In this document: positions 24,256 to 32,698 of the stretch, in pieces
How positions within the stretch are numbered: the stretch's first letter is position 1
Layout: every line of letters starts with the position of its first letter
Source: DAIDKA01 sp035506335
Lineage (GTDB): Bacteria; Pseudomonadota; Gammaproteobacteria; Steroidobacterales; Steroidobacteraceae
Reading direction: 5' to 3'
Assembly (NCBI GenBank): GCA_035506335.1
Contig: DATJPN010000074.1
Coordinates: forward strand, 6,924-70,923
DNA: 64,000 nt
Program-made: the position numbers and the translations under genes
Notes under the pieces: generated by a model
What the model was told of the DNA's origin: nothing
Databases searched by the model: none
What the model saw: only the letters and a program-made list of their open reading frames with translations

Positions 24256-25101
24256 TTGAAGACACCCCGCGGCCTGCAGCCCCTCGTCGACGATGGGATA
24301 ATCGATGAAGTCCTGCGCTCACTCAAGAGCGGCAAGGAGGCCACGGTGTACGTGGTGCGCGCCGCAGGACGAGTGCTGTGCGCGAAGGTCTACCGGGACA
24401 TGGGTCAGCGCAGCTTCCAGAAACGCGCCGTCTACCAGGAAGGCCGCAAGGTGCGCGGCAGTCGCGAGGCGCGCGCCATGGGCAAGAGCACCCGCTTCGG
24501 GCGCAGGGAGCAGGAGCTCGCCTGGAAGAGCGCGGAAGTCGACGCGCTGTACCGGCTGGCGGCCGCCGATGTGCGGGTTCCCAGGCCCTACGGATACTTC
24601 AACGACGTGCTGCTGATGGAGATGGTGACCGACGCCGCCGGGGACCCGGCGCCACGCCTCGGCGAGGTGGAACTTTCCCGTGAGACCGCGCTCGAATACC
24701 ACGCCTTCCTGGTCCGGCAGGTCGTGCGCATGCTGGCCATCGGCCTGATTCACGGCGACCTGTCGGAATTCAATGTCCTGGTGGGCCGTGACGGACCCGT
24801 CATCATCGACCTGCCGCAGGTCGTCAACGCCGCCGGCAACAATGGCGCGCTGGCGATGCTACGGCGTGACGTGGACAACCTGCGCGGCACCCTCGGACGT
24901 TTCGCGCCGGAACTGCTCGCGACGGAATATGCCCGCGAGATGTGGGCGCTGTTTGAAAAAGGGGAATTGCACCCCAATAGCGAACTGACGGGAATGCATG
25001 TGGCGGATGCCTCCGCGGCCGATGCCGACGGCGTGCTGCAGGTGATCGATGATGCCCGCGAAGAGGCGATTCGCCGCGAATTGGGGCGGCGGGCCGGCTA
25101 A
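24256..25101 (+). CDS. RIO-family protein kinase
   Basis: 281 residues. The ATP-binding segment SGKEATVYVV with K in VLCAKVYR, the catalytic loop LIHGDLSEFNVL and the metal loop IIDLPQ define a RIO1-like atypical kinase. I start it at TTG 24256 because TAAGGA lies 5 bases before and the protein then begins MKTPRGLQPL, as in other proteobacterial members; an in-frame ATG at 24205 has no ribosome site. Bacterial RIO kinases are poorly understood; a role in ribosome maturation, as in archaea and eukaryotes, is only analogy. Confidence 0.88.
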   Translation: MKTPRGLQPLVDDGIIDEVLRSLKSGKEATVYVVRAAGRVLCAKVYRDMGQRSFQKRAVYQEGRKVRGSREARAMGKSTRFGRREQELAWKSAEVDALYRLAAADVRVPRPYGYFNDVLLMEMVTDAAGDPAPRLGEVELSRETALEYHAFLVRQVVRMLAIGLIHGDLSEFNVLVGRDGPVIIDLPQVVNAAGNNGALAMLRRDVDNLRGTLGRFAPELLATEYAREMWALFEKGELHPNSELTGMHVADASAADADGVLQVIDDAREEAIRRELGRRAG

Positions 25102-25201
25102 TCGATGCACACACCGGCCCGCTCCTGCGGTATCTTTGCGGCCACCACCCGCGCTGTCGGCGGGTGTCCGCTTTGACGCCATATTTAAAGAGAGGCAGCG
25201 G

Positions 25202-25765
25202 ATGCGCTTGAGCAAGACAGGCTACTATGCCGATTTCGTGATCTACGCGACGGTGCTCGTGGCTGCGGTTACAGTCGCCGTCATCCGCGATACGCCCTAC
25301 GAGATCTCGCTGTGGCTGCTCGCCGCGGCATCCGGCGCCCTCACCTGGACCTTGATCGAATACGTGCTGCACCGCTTCGTGCTGCATGGCATCCCGGTCT
25401 TTGCGGCCATGCACGATGTTCACCACGAAGCCCCGCGCGCCTTCGTAGGCACGCCGACCTGGCTGAGCCTCGGCGTCATCGTCGGTTTCGTGTTCCTGCC
25501 CTCATGGCTGCTCGGCTCGCTCAACACGGCGGGCGGGTTCGCCGTGGGCGTCACGGCCGGATTCTTCTGGTACGGCGTCGTGCATCACGCGATCCATTAC
25601 CGCAGGCCGCGTTTCATCGCGGCACGCCTGATCCAGGCCTCGCGGCGCCACTCGCAACACCACTACTCACGGCAATCCGGTAATTTCGGGGTGACCACGC
25701 AGGTGTGGGATCACGTCTTCGGAACGGTCCTCGCGACACGGGCGAACCTGGTCGAAGCGGATTAG
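25202..25765 (+). CDS. Fatty acid hydroxylase/sterol desaturase superfamily membrane protein
   Basis: 187 residues, four membrane helices, and the superfamily histidine boxes: HRFVLH, HDVHHE, HHAIHY and RRHSQHHY, which bind the di-iron centre. It hydroxylates or desaturates a lipid in the inner membrane; the substrate is unknown. GAGAGG stands 8 bases upstream of ATG 25202. It ends 21 bases before the GDT1 gene, probably in one transcript. Confidence 0.85.
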   Translation: MRLSKTGYYADFVIYATVLVAAVTVAVIRDTPYEISLWLLAAASGALTWTLIEYVLHRFVLHGIPVFAAMHDVHHEAPRAFVGTPTWLSLGVIVGFVFLPSWLLGSLNTAGGFAVGVTAGFFWYGVVHHAIHYRRPRFIAARLIQASRRHSQHHYSRQSGNFGVTTQVWDHVFGTVLATRANLVEAD

Positions 25766-25786
25766 CCTTCGAGGCTCCATCCGACG

Positions 25787-26365
25787 GTGGAAGCGTTCCT
25801 GGTCTCGGTCGCCTCGGTCGCGGTGGGCGAACTCGGCGACAAGACCCAGCTGCTGAGCCTGATCCTCGCCTCGCGGCTGCGCCGGCCGCTGCCGATCATC
25901 GCCGGCATCTTCGTCGCAACCCTCGGCAATCACCTTCTGGCGTGCGGGTTCGGCGAATGGGCGGGCCATCTCATCACCCCCGGGATCCTGCGCGGGGTGC
26001 TGGGCGCATCGTTCATCGCCGTGGCCGTCTGGGCGCTGATTCCGGACAGGCTGGACGACGGGTTCGAAGGCCGCAGCACGCATGGCGTGTTCGTCTTTAC
26101 CGTCGTCACCTTCTTCCTCGCCGAGATGGGGGACAAGACCCAGTTGGTCGCGGTGGCCCTGGCCGCCCGTTACCAGCAACTGCTACCGGTCGTGCTGGGC
26201 ACGACCCTCGGGATGATGCTCGTGAACGTCGCGACCGTGCTGTTCGCCGATCGGGCGGTGCGCTGGATTCCGCTCAAGCTGGTGCGGATCGTGGCCGCCG
26301 CCCTCTACACCGTGCTCGGCATCGCCACGTTCCTGGGCTTGCCGGGCCTGCTCCCCGGTCGCTGA
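25787..26365 (+). CDS. GDT1/TMEM165 family cation exporter (probable Mn2+ exporter)
   Basis: 192 residues with six helices and two copies of the family motif E-x-G-D-K-T: GELGDKTQLLSL near residue 14 and AEMGDKTQLVAV near 109. The family exchanges Mn2+ or Ca2+ for protons; bacterial members such as MneA export manganese. It starts with GTG 25787. Confidence 0.87.
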   Translation: MEAFLVSVASVAVGELGDKTQLLSLILASRLRRPLPIIAGIFVATLGNHLLACGFGEWAGHLITPGILRGVLGASFIAVAVWALIPDRLDDGFEGRSTHGVFVFTVVTFFLAEMGDKTQLVAVALAARYQQLLPVVLGTTLGMMLVNVATVLFADRAVRWIPLKLVRIVAAALYTVLGIATFLGLPGLLPGR

Positions 26366-26390
26366 GGACCGGGGCCGGGCGTCCGCGCCG

Positions 26391-28307
26391 TCATTCACGC
26401 GCCGCGGCCAGGGCCTGCTGCAGCGCCTCGAGTTCCTCCCCGCCGGCCAGCCACAGTGCCTCGACCCGCAGGGTGTCGCGCGCGAGGCGGGCCTGCTTCT
26501 CCAGCAGTTCGCGCAGACGGTCCCGGGCGGCATCGGCGTAGAGATCCGGCGCGGCCAGATCCGCCCGGACCCGCTCGGTGTCCCGGGCCAGGGCATCCAG
26601 CTGCTGTTCGAGCTTCGCGAGCTGCGCCTTCAGGGGACTCAAGGCCGCGCGCCGCTGCGCGTCCTCGCGCCGACGTTGCCGCCGCAGCTGCGCCGAGTCG
26701 CCCGGTGGCGCCGCCTCGCCCGCTGCGGCCTGGGCCGCGAGCCACTGCGCATAATCCTCCAGGTCCCCGTCGAAGGGCTGCAGGCGCCCGGCGTGCACCA
26801 CCTTGAACTCATCCGCCACGGTTCGCAGCAGGTGCCGGTCGTGCGACACCACGACCACGGCCCCGGCGAAATCCTGCAGCGCCACGCACAGCGCCTGACG
26901 CATCTCCAGGTCCAGGTGATTGGTCGGTTCATCGAGCAGCAGCAGATTCGGCCTGCGGAAGGTGACCACGGCGAGCATCAGGCGCGCCTTCTCGCCGCCG
27001 GAGAACGGCCCCACGGGTTCGAACACCCGGTCGCCCGTGAAGCCGAATCCCGCCAGGAAGTCGCGCAGTTCCTGCTCCGTGGCGCGCGTCGCCGGCGCCC
27101 CTCCCAGCCGCCGGAGATTTCCGAGCGGCGAATCATCCGTCGCCAGCTGTTCGAGCTGGTGCTGCGCGAAGTAGCCCAGGGCGAGGTCCCGCGCCTCGGT
27201 GCGGGTTCCCGATAGCGCGGCGAGCTCCCCCGCGAGCAGCTTCATGAGCGTGGACTTGCCGGCGCCATTGCGGCCGAGCAGCGCGATCCGCTCACCGGGG
27301 GCGATGGTGAGGTTGACCTGTTGCAGCAAGGCGCGCTCCGCGTAGCCGGCCGACTGGTTCTCGAGGGTCAGCAGCGGTCTCGGCAACTTGTCCGGCTGCC
27401 TGAATTCGAATGCGAAGGGCGAATCCACATGCGCCGGCGCGATGCGCTGCATTCTCTCCAGCGCCTTCAGGCGGCTTTGTGCCTGGCGGGCCTTGGTGGC
27501 CTGCGCGCGGAAGCGCTCGACGAAGGACTCCATGTGCCTGATCTGCTGCTGCTGGCGGGTGTAGAGCGCCGCATGCTCGGCGAGCTCCGCGGCGCGCTGC
27601 TCCTCGAAGGCCGAGTAGTTGCCGTGGTACGCGCGCGCCCGGCCGTGCTCGATGTTGACCACACGATCGACGATCCGGTCCAGGAACTCGCGATCATGGG
27701 CGATCAGCAGCAGGGTCCCGGGGTAGTCGATGAGCCAGCGCTCCAGCCACAGGATCGCGTCCAGGTCCAGGTGATTGGTGGGTTCATCGAGCAGCAGCAG
27801 GTCGGAGCGGCACATCAGCGCCTGGGCCACGTTGAGGCGCACGCGCCAGCCACCCGAGAACGCCCTGACCGGCCGGGATTCGTCGGCACCCGAAAACCCC
27901 AGGCCGTGCATCAGGCGACCGGCGCGACTGCGGGCATCGTAGCCTCCGGCTGCCGCATAGCGGCCGTGCAGCTCACCGATACGCACCCCGTCGTCCGAGG
28001 CCTCGGCGGCGGCGATCTGCCGTTCCAGGGCGCGCAGCTGCGCATCGCCGTCCAGGACGAATTCAATGGCGGCCTGGTCGGTGGCGAGCAGCTCCTGCGA
28101 GACATGCGCGACCGCCACTCCCGGGGGCATCTCGAAATGGCCGCTGTCCGGGTGCAGCTCACCGCGCACCAGGGCGAGGAGGCTCGACTTGCCACTGCCG
28201 TTTTCCCCGGTGATGCCGACCTTCTCGCCGCCGAACAGGCCGAAACTGGCGCCGCTGAACAGGACTCGGGGCCCGCGCCGCAGGGTGACATCGGCGAACT
28301 TCAGCAT
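26391..28307 (-). CDS. yheS: ABC-F ATPase, YheS type
   Basis: 638 residues, almost the length of E. coli YheS. Two ABC domains: Walker A GENGSGKSS and GRNGAGKST, signatures FSGGWRVRL and FSGGEKARL, Walker B LLLLDEPTNHLDLD in both. A linker of about 80 residues rich in Arg/Gln joins them, and a C-terminal coiled coil follows. It has no membrane part; ABC-F proteins act on the ribosome, resolving stalled elongation. Confidence 0.92.
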   Translation of the reverse strand: MLKFADVTLRRGPRVLFSGASFGLFGGEKVGITGENGSGKSSLLALVRGELHPDSGHFEMPPGVAVAHVSQELLATDQAAIEFVLDGDAQLRALERQIAAAEASDDGVRIGELHGRYAAAGGYDARSRAGRLMHGLGFSGADESRPVRAFSGGWRVRLNVAQALMCRSDLLLLDEPTNHLDLDAILWLERWLIDYPGTLLLIAHDREFLDRIVDRVVNIEHGRARAYHGNYSAFEEQRAAELAEHAALYTRQQQQIRHMESFVERFRAQATKARQAQSRLKALERMQRIAPAHVDSPFAFEFRQPDKLPRPLLTLENQSAGYAERALLQQVNLTIAPGERIALLGRNGAGKSTLMKLLAGELAALSGTRTEARDLALGYFAQHQLEQLATDDSPLGNLRRLGGAPATRATEQELRDFLAGFGFTGDRVFEPVGPFSGGEKARLMLAVVTFRRPNLLLLDEPTNHLDLEMRQALCVALQDFAGAVVVVSHDRHLLRTVADEFKVVHAGRLQPFDGDLEDYAQWLAAQAAAGEAAPPGDSAQLRRQRRREDAQRRAALSPLKAQLAKLEQQLDALARDTERVRADLAAPDLYADAARDRLRELLEKQARLARDTLRVEALWLAGGEELEALQQALAAARE

Positions 28308-28423
28308 TCAATCCACGCCACGCAGCAATTCGGCCGGCAAGGCTAGCGGGCCGGTCCGGGCGGCGCAATGCCTGCGCGCGAGGCGCGATTTTGCGCATAA
28401 TGGCCCCCATCCACGGAGGTCGC

Positions 28424-28987
28424 ATGATCGATTCCAGCAACCTGCCCCGGATCGCGGCGGTCACGGCAATCGTCGCCTTCGGCGCCTATCGCCGCGTGCG
28501 ACGCAGCATCGGGCGTCAGCCCCTCATTGCCCGCCGGCAATACATCCGCATGGCGCTGGTCAGCCTGGTGTGCGTCGCGCTGGCCCTCTTTCAGCCGCTG
28601 CAACCCCTCGCCGTCGCCTACATCGCCAGCGGCATCATCCTCGGGGCGGCCATCGGCTGGTTTGCACTGCGGCATACGCAGTTCGAGGCCTCGGTCGAGG
28701 GCTATTTCTACGAGCCGCATCTGTACATCGGCATCGCGGTCACGGCGCTGTTCATCGGACGGCTGCTCTATCGGATGCTGCTGGTGTATGACGCGGCGAA
28801 TACGGCGGGCGGCGCCGCGCCGATGCCCGACAGCACCCCGCTCACCCTCGGGATCCTGTTCCTGGCGGCCGGCTATTACATCGTCTACTGCACAGGTCTG
28901 TTGCGATGGCTGGGCAAGGCCCGCTCCATGGCCGGTGCTAGACTGTCGCCAGGCGCGCCGCAGCGCGCATCGAGCACTTCCATCTGA
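28424..28987 (+). CDS. Membrane protein of unknown function
   Basis: 187 residues, four or five hydrophobic helices (VTAIVAFGAY, LVSLVCVALALF, IASGIILGAAIGWFAL, HLYIGIAVTALFIGRLLY, LGILFLAAGYYIVY) with the basic loop YRRVRRSIGRQPL between the first two. The layout resembles CcdC/DUF1453-type proteins, but I cannot confirm that. GGAGGT at 28415-28420 supports ATG 28424. It precedes the peroxiredoxin gene by 19 bases and may share its transcript. Confidence 0.7.
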   Translation: MIDSSNLPRIAAVTAIVAFGAYRRVRRSIGRQPLIARRQYIRMALVSLVCVALALFQPLQPLAVAYIASGIILGAAIGWFALRHTQFEASVEGYFYEPHLYIGIAVTALFIGRLLYRMLLVYDAANTAGGAAPMPDSTPLTLGILFLAAGYYIVYCTGLLRWLGKARSMAGARLSPGAPQRASSTSI

Positions 28988-29006
28988 TCTCTCGAGGGGA
29001 AAAACC

Positions 29007-29609
29007 ATGAATCGCTTGTTGCTGGCTGGTCTTCTGTCCTGCGCCGTCAGCGCCCAGGCCCTGGCCGCGCTGCCCGTGGGTGCCACGGCACCGGCTTTCA
29101 AGACCCAGGCCTCGCTTGCAGGCAAGGAGTTCACCTACGACCTCGGCAAGGCGCTGAAGAAAGGACCGGTGGTGGTGTACTTCTACCCGGGTGCCTTCAC
29201 CGGCGGCTGCAATATCCAGGCGCACACCTTCGCCGAAAACATGGACAAGTTCAAAAGCGCCGGCGCCACGGTGATCGGTGTCTCGCTCGACAAGATCGAG
29301 ACCTTGAACGCCTTCTCCTCCGATCCGCAGTACTGCGCGGGCAAGCTGCCCGTCGCCTCGGATGCGGACGGCAGCATCGCGAAGAGCTTCGATCTCACCG
29401 TGCGGGGCGGGCCGCCGGGAATGAAGATGAAGGATACCCGCGGCATCGACATCGACCATCAGTTCGCGGAGCGCACCACGTTCATCGTCACCCAGGACGG
29501 CAAGATCGCCGCCGAGGTGGCCACCGTGAACGGCATGACTCCCGCCGGCAACGTCGAGAAGTCGCTGCAGATCGTCCAGGACCTCGCTGCCGGCAAGCCC
29601 GTCAGCTGA
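29007..29609 (+). CDS. Exported peroxiredoxin (AhpC/TSA family)
   Basis: 200 residues. Signal peptide (1-20, LLLAGLLSCAVSAQALA) then a thioredoxin-fold domain with the peroxidatic motif YPGAFTGGC (P-x3-T-x2-C) and a further cysteine in QYCAGKL. It reduces peroxides in the periplasm, unlike the usual cytoplasmic AhpC. GAGGGGA precedes ATG 29007. A 10-base-pair hairpin follows the stop. Confidence 0.88.
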   Translation: MNRLLLAGLLSCAVSAQALAALPVGATAPAFKTQASLAGKEFTYDLGKALKKGPVVVYFYPGAFTGGCNIQAHTFAENMDKFKSAGATVIGVSLDKIETLNAFSSDPQYCAGKLPVASDADGSIAKSFDLTVRGGPPGMKMKDTRGIDIDHQFAERTTFIVTQDGKIAAEVATVNGMTPAGNVEKSLQIVQDLAAGKPVS

Positions 29610-29618
29610 GTCCGTGGC

Positions 29619-29642
29619 GCTCCCGGCCGTCAGGCCGGGAGC
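29619..29642. terminator. Bidirectional hairpin between peroxiredoxin and xthA
   Basis: Perfect 10-base-pair stem (GCTCCCGGCC at 29619-29628 with GGCCGGGAGC at 29633-29642) and a GTCA loop. It lies between two convergent genes and covers the xthA stop codon. No T-run follows on either strand, so it may act as a transcription barrier or 3'-end stabiliser rather than a classical intrinsic terminator. Confidence 0.55.
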
Positions 29643-30433
29643 GTCAGCTCGATGCTGACCGGGCAGTGATCGCTGCCCATGACCTCGGGGTGAATCTGCG
29701 CGTTCTTGACCCGATCGCTGAGCGACTGTGACACCAGCACGTAGTCGATTCTCCACCCGACGTTGCGGGCGCGGGAATTGGCGAAGTGGCTCCACCAGGT
29801 GTAGTAGCCGTTGCCCTGCTTGAACTTGCGGAAGGTGTCCACGAAACCGGCGTCGACGAAGTTCTGGAATCCCTCCCGCTCCTCGTCGGTGAAGCCCTTC
29901 TTGCCCCGGTTCGGTCCCGGGTTGGCGAGGTCGAGCTCGGTATGGGCGACGTTCAGATCGCCGCAGAAGATGACGGGCTTGTGTCGTTGCAGCTCCACGC
30001 AGTACGCGAGGAAGGCCGGATCCCAGGCCTTGTGCCGCAGGGCGACGCGGCTCAGGTCATCCTTGGCATTCGGCGTGTACACCGTGACCACGTAGAACTG
30101 CGGGTACTCCGCCGCAATGACCCGACCTTCCTCGGAACTGTCGCGTTCCAGTTCGTCCGCAAAGGCGTACCGGCTCGCGAGCCGGTGCGGGAACCCGTTG
30201 ACCACCGAGAGGGGTTCCCGGCGCGAGAAGATCGCGGTGCCCGAGTAGCCTTTCTTCACCGCCGAGTTCCAGTACTCGTGATAGTCCGGCAGCTCGATTT
30301 CGACCTGGCCGCGTTCGGCCTTGGTCTCCTGCAGGCACAGGATGTCGGGATCGTGTTCGGCGAGGAACTTCTGGAAGGCGCCCTTCTTGAGCACGGCGCG
30401 GATGCCGTTGACGTTCCAGGAATAGATCTTCAT
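29630..30433 (-). CDS. xthA: Exodeoxyribonuclease III
   Basis: 267 residues. Exonuclease-endonuclease-phosphatase fold: MKIYSWNVNGIRAV (metal Asn), LCLQETKAE (catalytic Glu), VYTPNAK, FCGDLNVAHTELDL (Asp/Asn), WRIDYVLVS and the GSDHCPV histidine motif. It repairs abasic sites and removes 3' blocks in DNA. Start ATG 30433 by universal family N-terminus; the ribosome site is weak. Confidence 0.92.
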   Translation of the reverse strand: MKIYSWNVNGIRAVLKKGAFQKFLAEHDPDILCLQETKAERGQVEIELPDYHEYWNSAVKKGYSGTAIFSRREPLSVVNGFPHRLASRYAFADELERDSSEEGRVIAAEYPQFYVVTVYTPNAKDDLSRVALRHKAWDPAFLAYCVELQRHKPVIFCGDLNVAHTELDLANPGPNRGKKGFTDEEREGFQNFVDAGFVDTFRKFKQGNGYYTWWSHFANSRARNVGWRIDYVLVSQSLSDRVKNAQIHPEVMGSDHCPVSIELTLPA

Positions 30434-30498
30434 GCGCCGACCGGGCACCGCTGAGACATGGCCTGTGATTATCGGTGGCCCGGTCGCGTTGTCCAGTG

Positions 30499-31248
30499 TT
30501 ACTGCACCCCGCCGGAGGCGGCGATGGTCTCCCCGGTGACCCATCCGGCCGCTTCGGAAGCCAGGAACACCGCCACCCGGGCGACATCATCCGGCTGACC
30601 GATGCGCCCCAGCGGGGTCTGCGCGAGCACGTTCCTCTCGAAATCGCTGCCCATGATTCCCTGCGCACGGGTACCGTCGGTTTCGATCAACCCCGGATTG
30701 ATGGCATTGACGCGGATGTTGCGCCCGCCGAGTTCCTTGGCGAGGACGCGCGTGATGGTGTCCACCGCGGCCTTGGTGCCCGCATAGACGGTCGAACCCG
30801 GCAGGTTCAGGCGCGTCACCACGGAGGAAATGTTGATGATGCTGCCGCCCCTGGGTGCGAAGTGCGCGACGGCTTCCCGGGTCACCTGCAGCAACCCCAG
30901 GACATTGGTGTTGAACTGGCGATGGAACAGTTCGGCGCTGACGGCCTCGAGCGGCGCGAACTCGTAGACGCCGGCATTGTTGACCAGGATGTCCGGCGCG
31001 CCGAATGCCGCAACGGCCTGCGCGACGAGGCGCTGCGCCTCCTCGGGCTTCGCCACATCCGCCTGCACAGCCGCCGCCCGGCCTCCGGCGGACGTGATCC
31101 GGCTCACCACGGCATCGGCTGCCGCCCGCGAACCGGCATAGTTGACCACCACGGCCGCGCCCGCCGCGGCCAGTTCCCGCGCGATCGCGGCTCCGATGCC
31201 CTTGGATGCGCCCGTCACGATGGCCACCCTGCCCGTCAGTGTGCTCAT
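30499..31248 (-). CDS. Short-chain dehydrogenase/reductase (FabG-like)
   Basis: 249 residues. Classical SDR: TGASKGIG cofactor motif (residues 12-19), NNAGVYEFAPL, and the catalytic Ser and Y-x3-K in ISSVVTRLNL and VYAGTKAAV. Ends SGGVQ. NADPH preference is likely from the Ser/Arg at the end of beta-2 (NYAGSRAAA). AAGGA precedes ATG 31248. It is divergent from an ArsR-type regulator, with a strong operator between them, so that regulator probably controls it. Substrate unknown. Confidence 0.87.
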   Translation of the reverse strand: MSTLTGRVAIVTGASKGIGAAIARELAAAGAAVVVNYAGSRAAADAVVSRITSAGGRAAAVQADVAKPEEAQRLVAQAVAAFGAPDILVNNAGVYEFAPLEAVSAELFHRQFNTNVLGLLQVTREAVAHFAPRGGSIINISSVVTRLNLPGSTVYAGTKAAVDTITRVLAKELGGRNIRVNAINPGLIETDGTRAQGIMGSDFERNVLAQTPLGRIGQPDDVARVAVFLASEAAGWVTGETIAASGGVQ

Positions 31249-31289
31249 GTTCCTTCTCCGGTGGTTCCGGCCCGTCGGCCTTTGTTCAT

Positions 31290-31310
31290 TAGTTCGGGTT
31301 TTACGAACTA
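31290..31310. promoter_or_regulatory. Probable ArsR-family operator between SDR and regulator
   Basis: Inverted repeat TAGTTCG (31290-31296) and CGAACTA (31304-31310) with a 7-base spacer, centred in the divergent SDR/ArsR intergenic region. The right arm overlaps the predicted -35 box of the regulator gene, fitting repression by the neighbouring ArsR-type protein. Confidence 0.62.
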
Positions 31311-31328
31311 TTGGACGAGATTTATACT
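31300..31328 (+). promoter_or_regulatory. Predicted promoter of the ArsR-type gene
   Basis: TTTACG (31300-31305) and TATACT (31323-31328) are spaced by 17 bases. The -10 box lies 58 bases before ATG 31387. The -35 overlaps the operator half-site. Confidence 0.45.
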
Positions 31329-31386
31329 CGGCCGCGAACCCGGCGTCAACGGGCCGGGCGTTCGTTCTCGTTCAAGGTTGCTTGTC

Positions 31387-31758
31387 ATGAGGCCGCTGTA
31401 CCACCCGTCCGTGGAGGACATGACCGTCGAGGGCATCCTGCATGCGCTCAGCGATCCGGTGCGTGCGCAGATCCTGGCCAGGATCATGCACGCAGATGGT
31501 GCGAAGACCTGTTCGGCCTTTCTGCAGGTCAGCGACCGGCCCATACCCAAGTCCACTCTTTCCCAGCATTTCAAGGCCCTGCGCGAGGCCGGCCTCATCC
31601 GCAGCGAGCGCAAGGGCGTGGAACTGCACAATACCGCGCGGTGCCAGGAGATCTCGGCGCGCTTTGGCCCGCTGGTGGGCACCGTGCTGGCGGCCCACCT
31701 GGCACAGGACCAGCGGCGCAACACCGCGACGAAGTCCCGGCGCGCCAAGCGCGTGTGA
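31387..31758 (+). CDS. ArsR-family winged-helix regulator
   Basis: 123 residues. Helix-turn-helix segment ILHALSDPVRAQILARI, then STLSQHFKALREAGLIRSERKG with the wing. No CxC metal-binding motif is seen; single cysteines occur at TCSAF and RCQEI, so a metal sensor of the ArsR/SmtB kind is unlikely, and redox or small-molecule sensing is more probable. Divergent from the SDR gene; an inverted repeat lies between them. Confidence 0.87.
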   Translation: MRPLYHPSVEDMTVEGILHALSDPVRAQILARIMHADGAKTCSAFLQVSDRPIPKSTLSQHFKALREAGLIRSERKGVELHNTARCQEISARFGPLVGTVLAAHLAQDQRRNTATKSRRAKRV

Positions 31759-31819
31759 TGGTATGGCACGGACGGCGGGCCTATGATGGCCGCCATCTTG
31801 GCATCGAAGGGGGATCATC

Positions 31820-32659
31820 ATGCGTGCATCACTGTTCGTCGCGGCGGCGCTCGTGGCTGCGCCGCTGCTCGGCTCAACTGCGATGGCGGCCGAGAAGATC
31901 GCGCCGGCGATCGCCGCGGCGGTCGCTGACAGCGCCCGCCCGGCGGCGGATACCGACCGGGACGCGGTGCGCAAGCCCGCGGAAATGCTGGCGTTCGCCG
32001 GCGTCAAGCCCGGACAGCAGGTGGCCGAACTGTGGCCCGGCGGGGGTTATTTCACGCGCGTGCTCAGTCTCACGGTTGGCGCCAAGGGCCACGTCTACGC
32101 CCTGACTCCACCGCCGCGGCCGCGGCCGCCGAGCAGTGCGCCGGGCATGGCCGGCATGCCGGGCATGTCCAGCATGCCGGGCATGGCGGGAATGCCCGCC
32201 ATGTCGGGTCCGCCGCCGATGTCACCCATGGAAATGCTCGCCAAGGATACGCACTACGGCAACATCACCCTGCTGCCCTGGTCCGCGCTGACCGCAGATC
32301 CACCCACGGTGCCGCAGGTGGACCTGGTGTGGACCTCGGACAACTACCACGACTTCCACAACCAGCCGAACGCGGACCTCGCGGCGCTGAACAAGCATGT
32401 GTTTGATTCGCTGAAGTCCGGCGGGGTCTACCTGGTCATCGACCACGCCGCGGCGGCCGGACACGGCGCCGGCGACACCCGCACCCTGCACCGCATCGAT
32501 CCGGAGACAGTCAAGGCGGAAGTGGAAGGCGCCGGGTTCAAGCTGGCGGGCAGCAGCGATGCCCTGCACAACGCCGATGACCCCCACACCGCGCCCATTT
32601 TCGACGGTTCGACCCGGGGTCATACCGACCAGTTCGCCTTGAAGTTCGTCAAACCTTAG
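31820..32659 (+). CDS. Exported methyltransferase-fold protein with Met-rich insert
   Basis: 279 residues. A signal peptide (1-23, ending STAMAAE) precedes a class I methyltransferase-like fold: VAELWPGGGYFTRVLS (residues 68-83) replaces the usual SAM-binding glycine loop, and VDLVWTSDNYHDF and SGGVYLVIDHAAA are further fold motifs. Between about 109 and 140 an inserted segment has ten methionines in 31 residues in MPGM/MAGM units. Periplasmic S-adenosylmethionine is not expected, so the activity is unclear; the Met-rich loop could bind Cu(I). It lies downstream of the ArsR-type gene. Confidence 0.75.
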   Translation: MRASLFVAAALVAAPLLGSTAMAAEKIAPAIAAAVADSARPAADTDRDAVRKPAEMLAFAGVKPGQQVAELWPGGGYFTRVLSLTVGAKGHVYALTPPPRPRPPSSAPGMAGMPGMSSMPGMAGMPAMSGPPPMSPMEMLAKDTHYGNITLLPWSALTADPPTVPQVDLVWTSDNYHDFHNQPNADLAALNKHVFDSLKSGGVYLVIDHAAAAGHGAGDTRTLHRIDPETVKAEVEGAGFKLAGSSDALHNADDPHTAPIFDGSTRGHTDQFALKFVKP

Positions 32660-32666
32660 AAGTACC

Positions 32667-32694
32667 GGACCCGGGCCGGGCCGCGCCCGGGTCC
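32667..32694. terminator. Hairpin between convergent genes
   Basis: GGACCCGGGC (32667-32676) pairs perfectly with GCCCGGGTCC (32685-32694) around an 8-base loop, in the 39-base gap between the methyltransferase-fold gene and the convergent ZIP transporter gene. On the plus strand TCCTTC follows. It probably serves both transcripts. Confidence 0.6.
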
Positions 32695-32698
32695 TCCT

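Noticed and set aside
32141..32240. Apparent short tandem nucleotide repeat (ATGCCGGGC-type units)
   Set aside because: It is the coding image of the Met-rich MPGM/MAGM protein segment, not an independent DNA repeat or CRISPR-like array.
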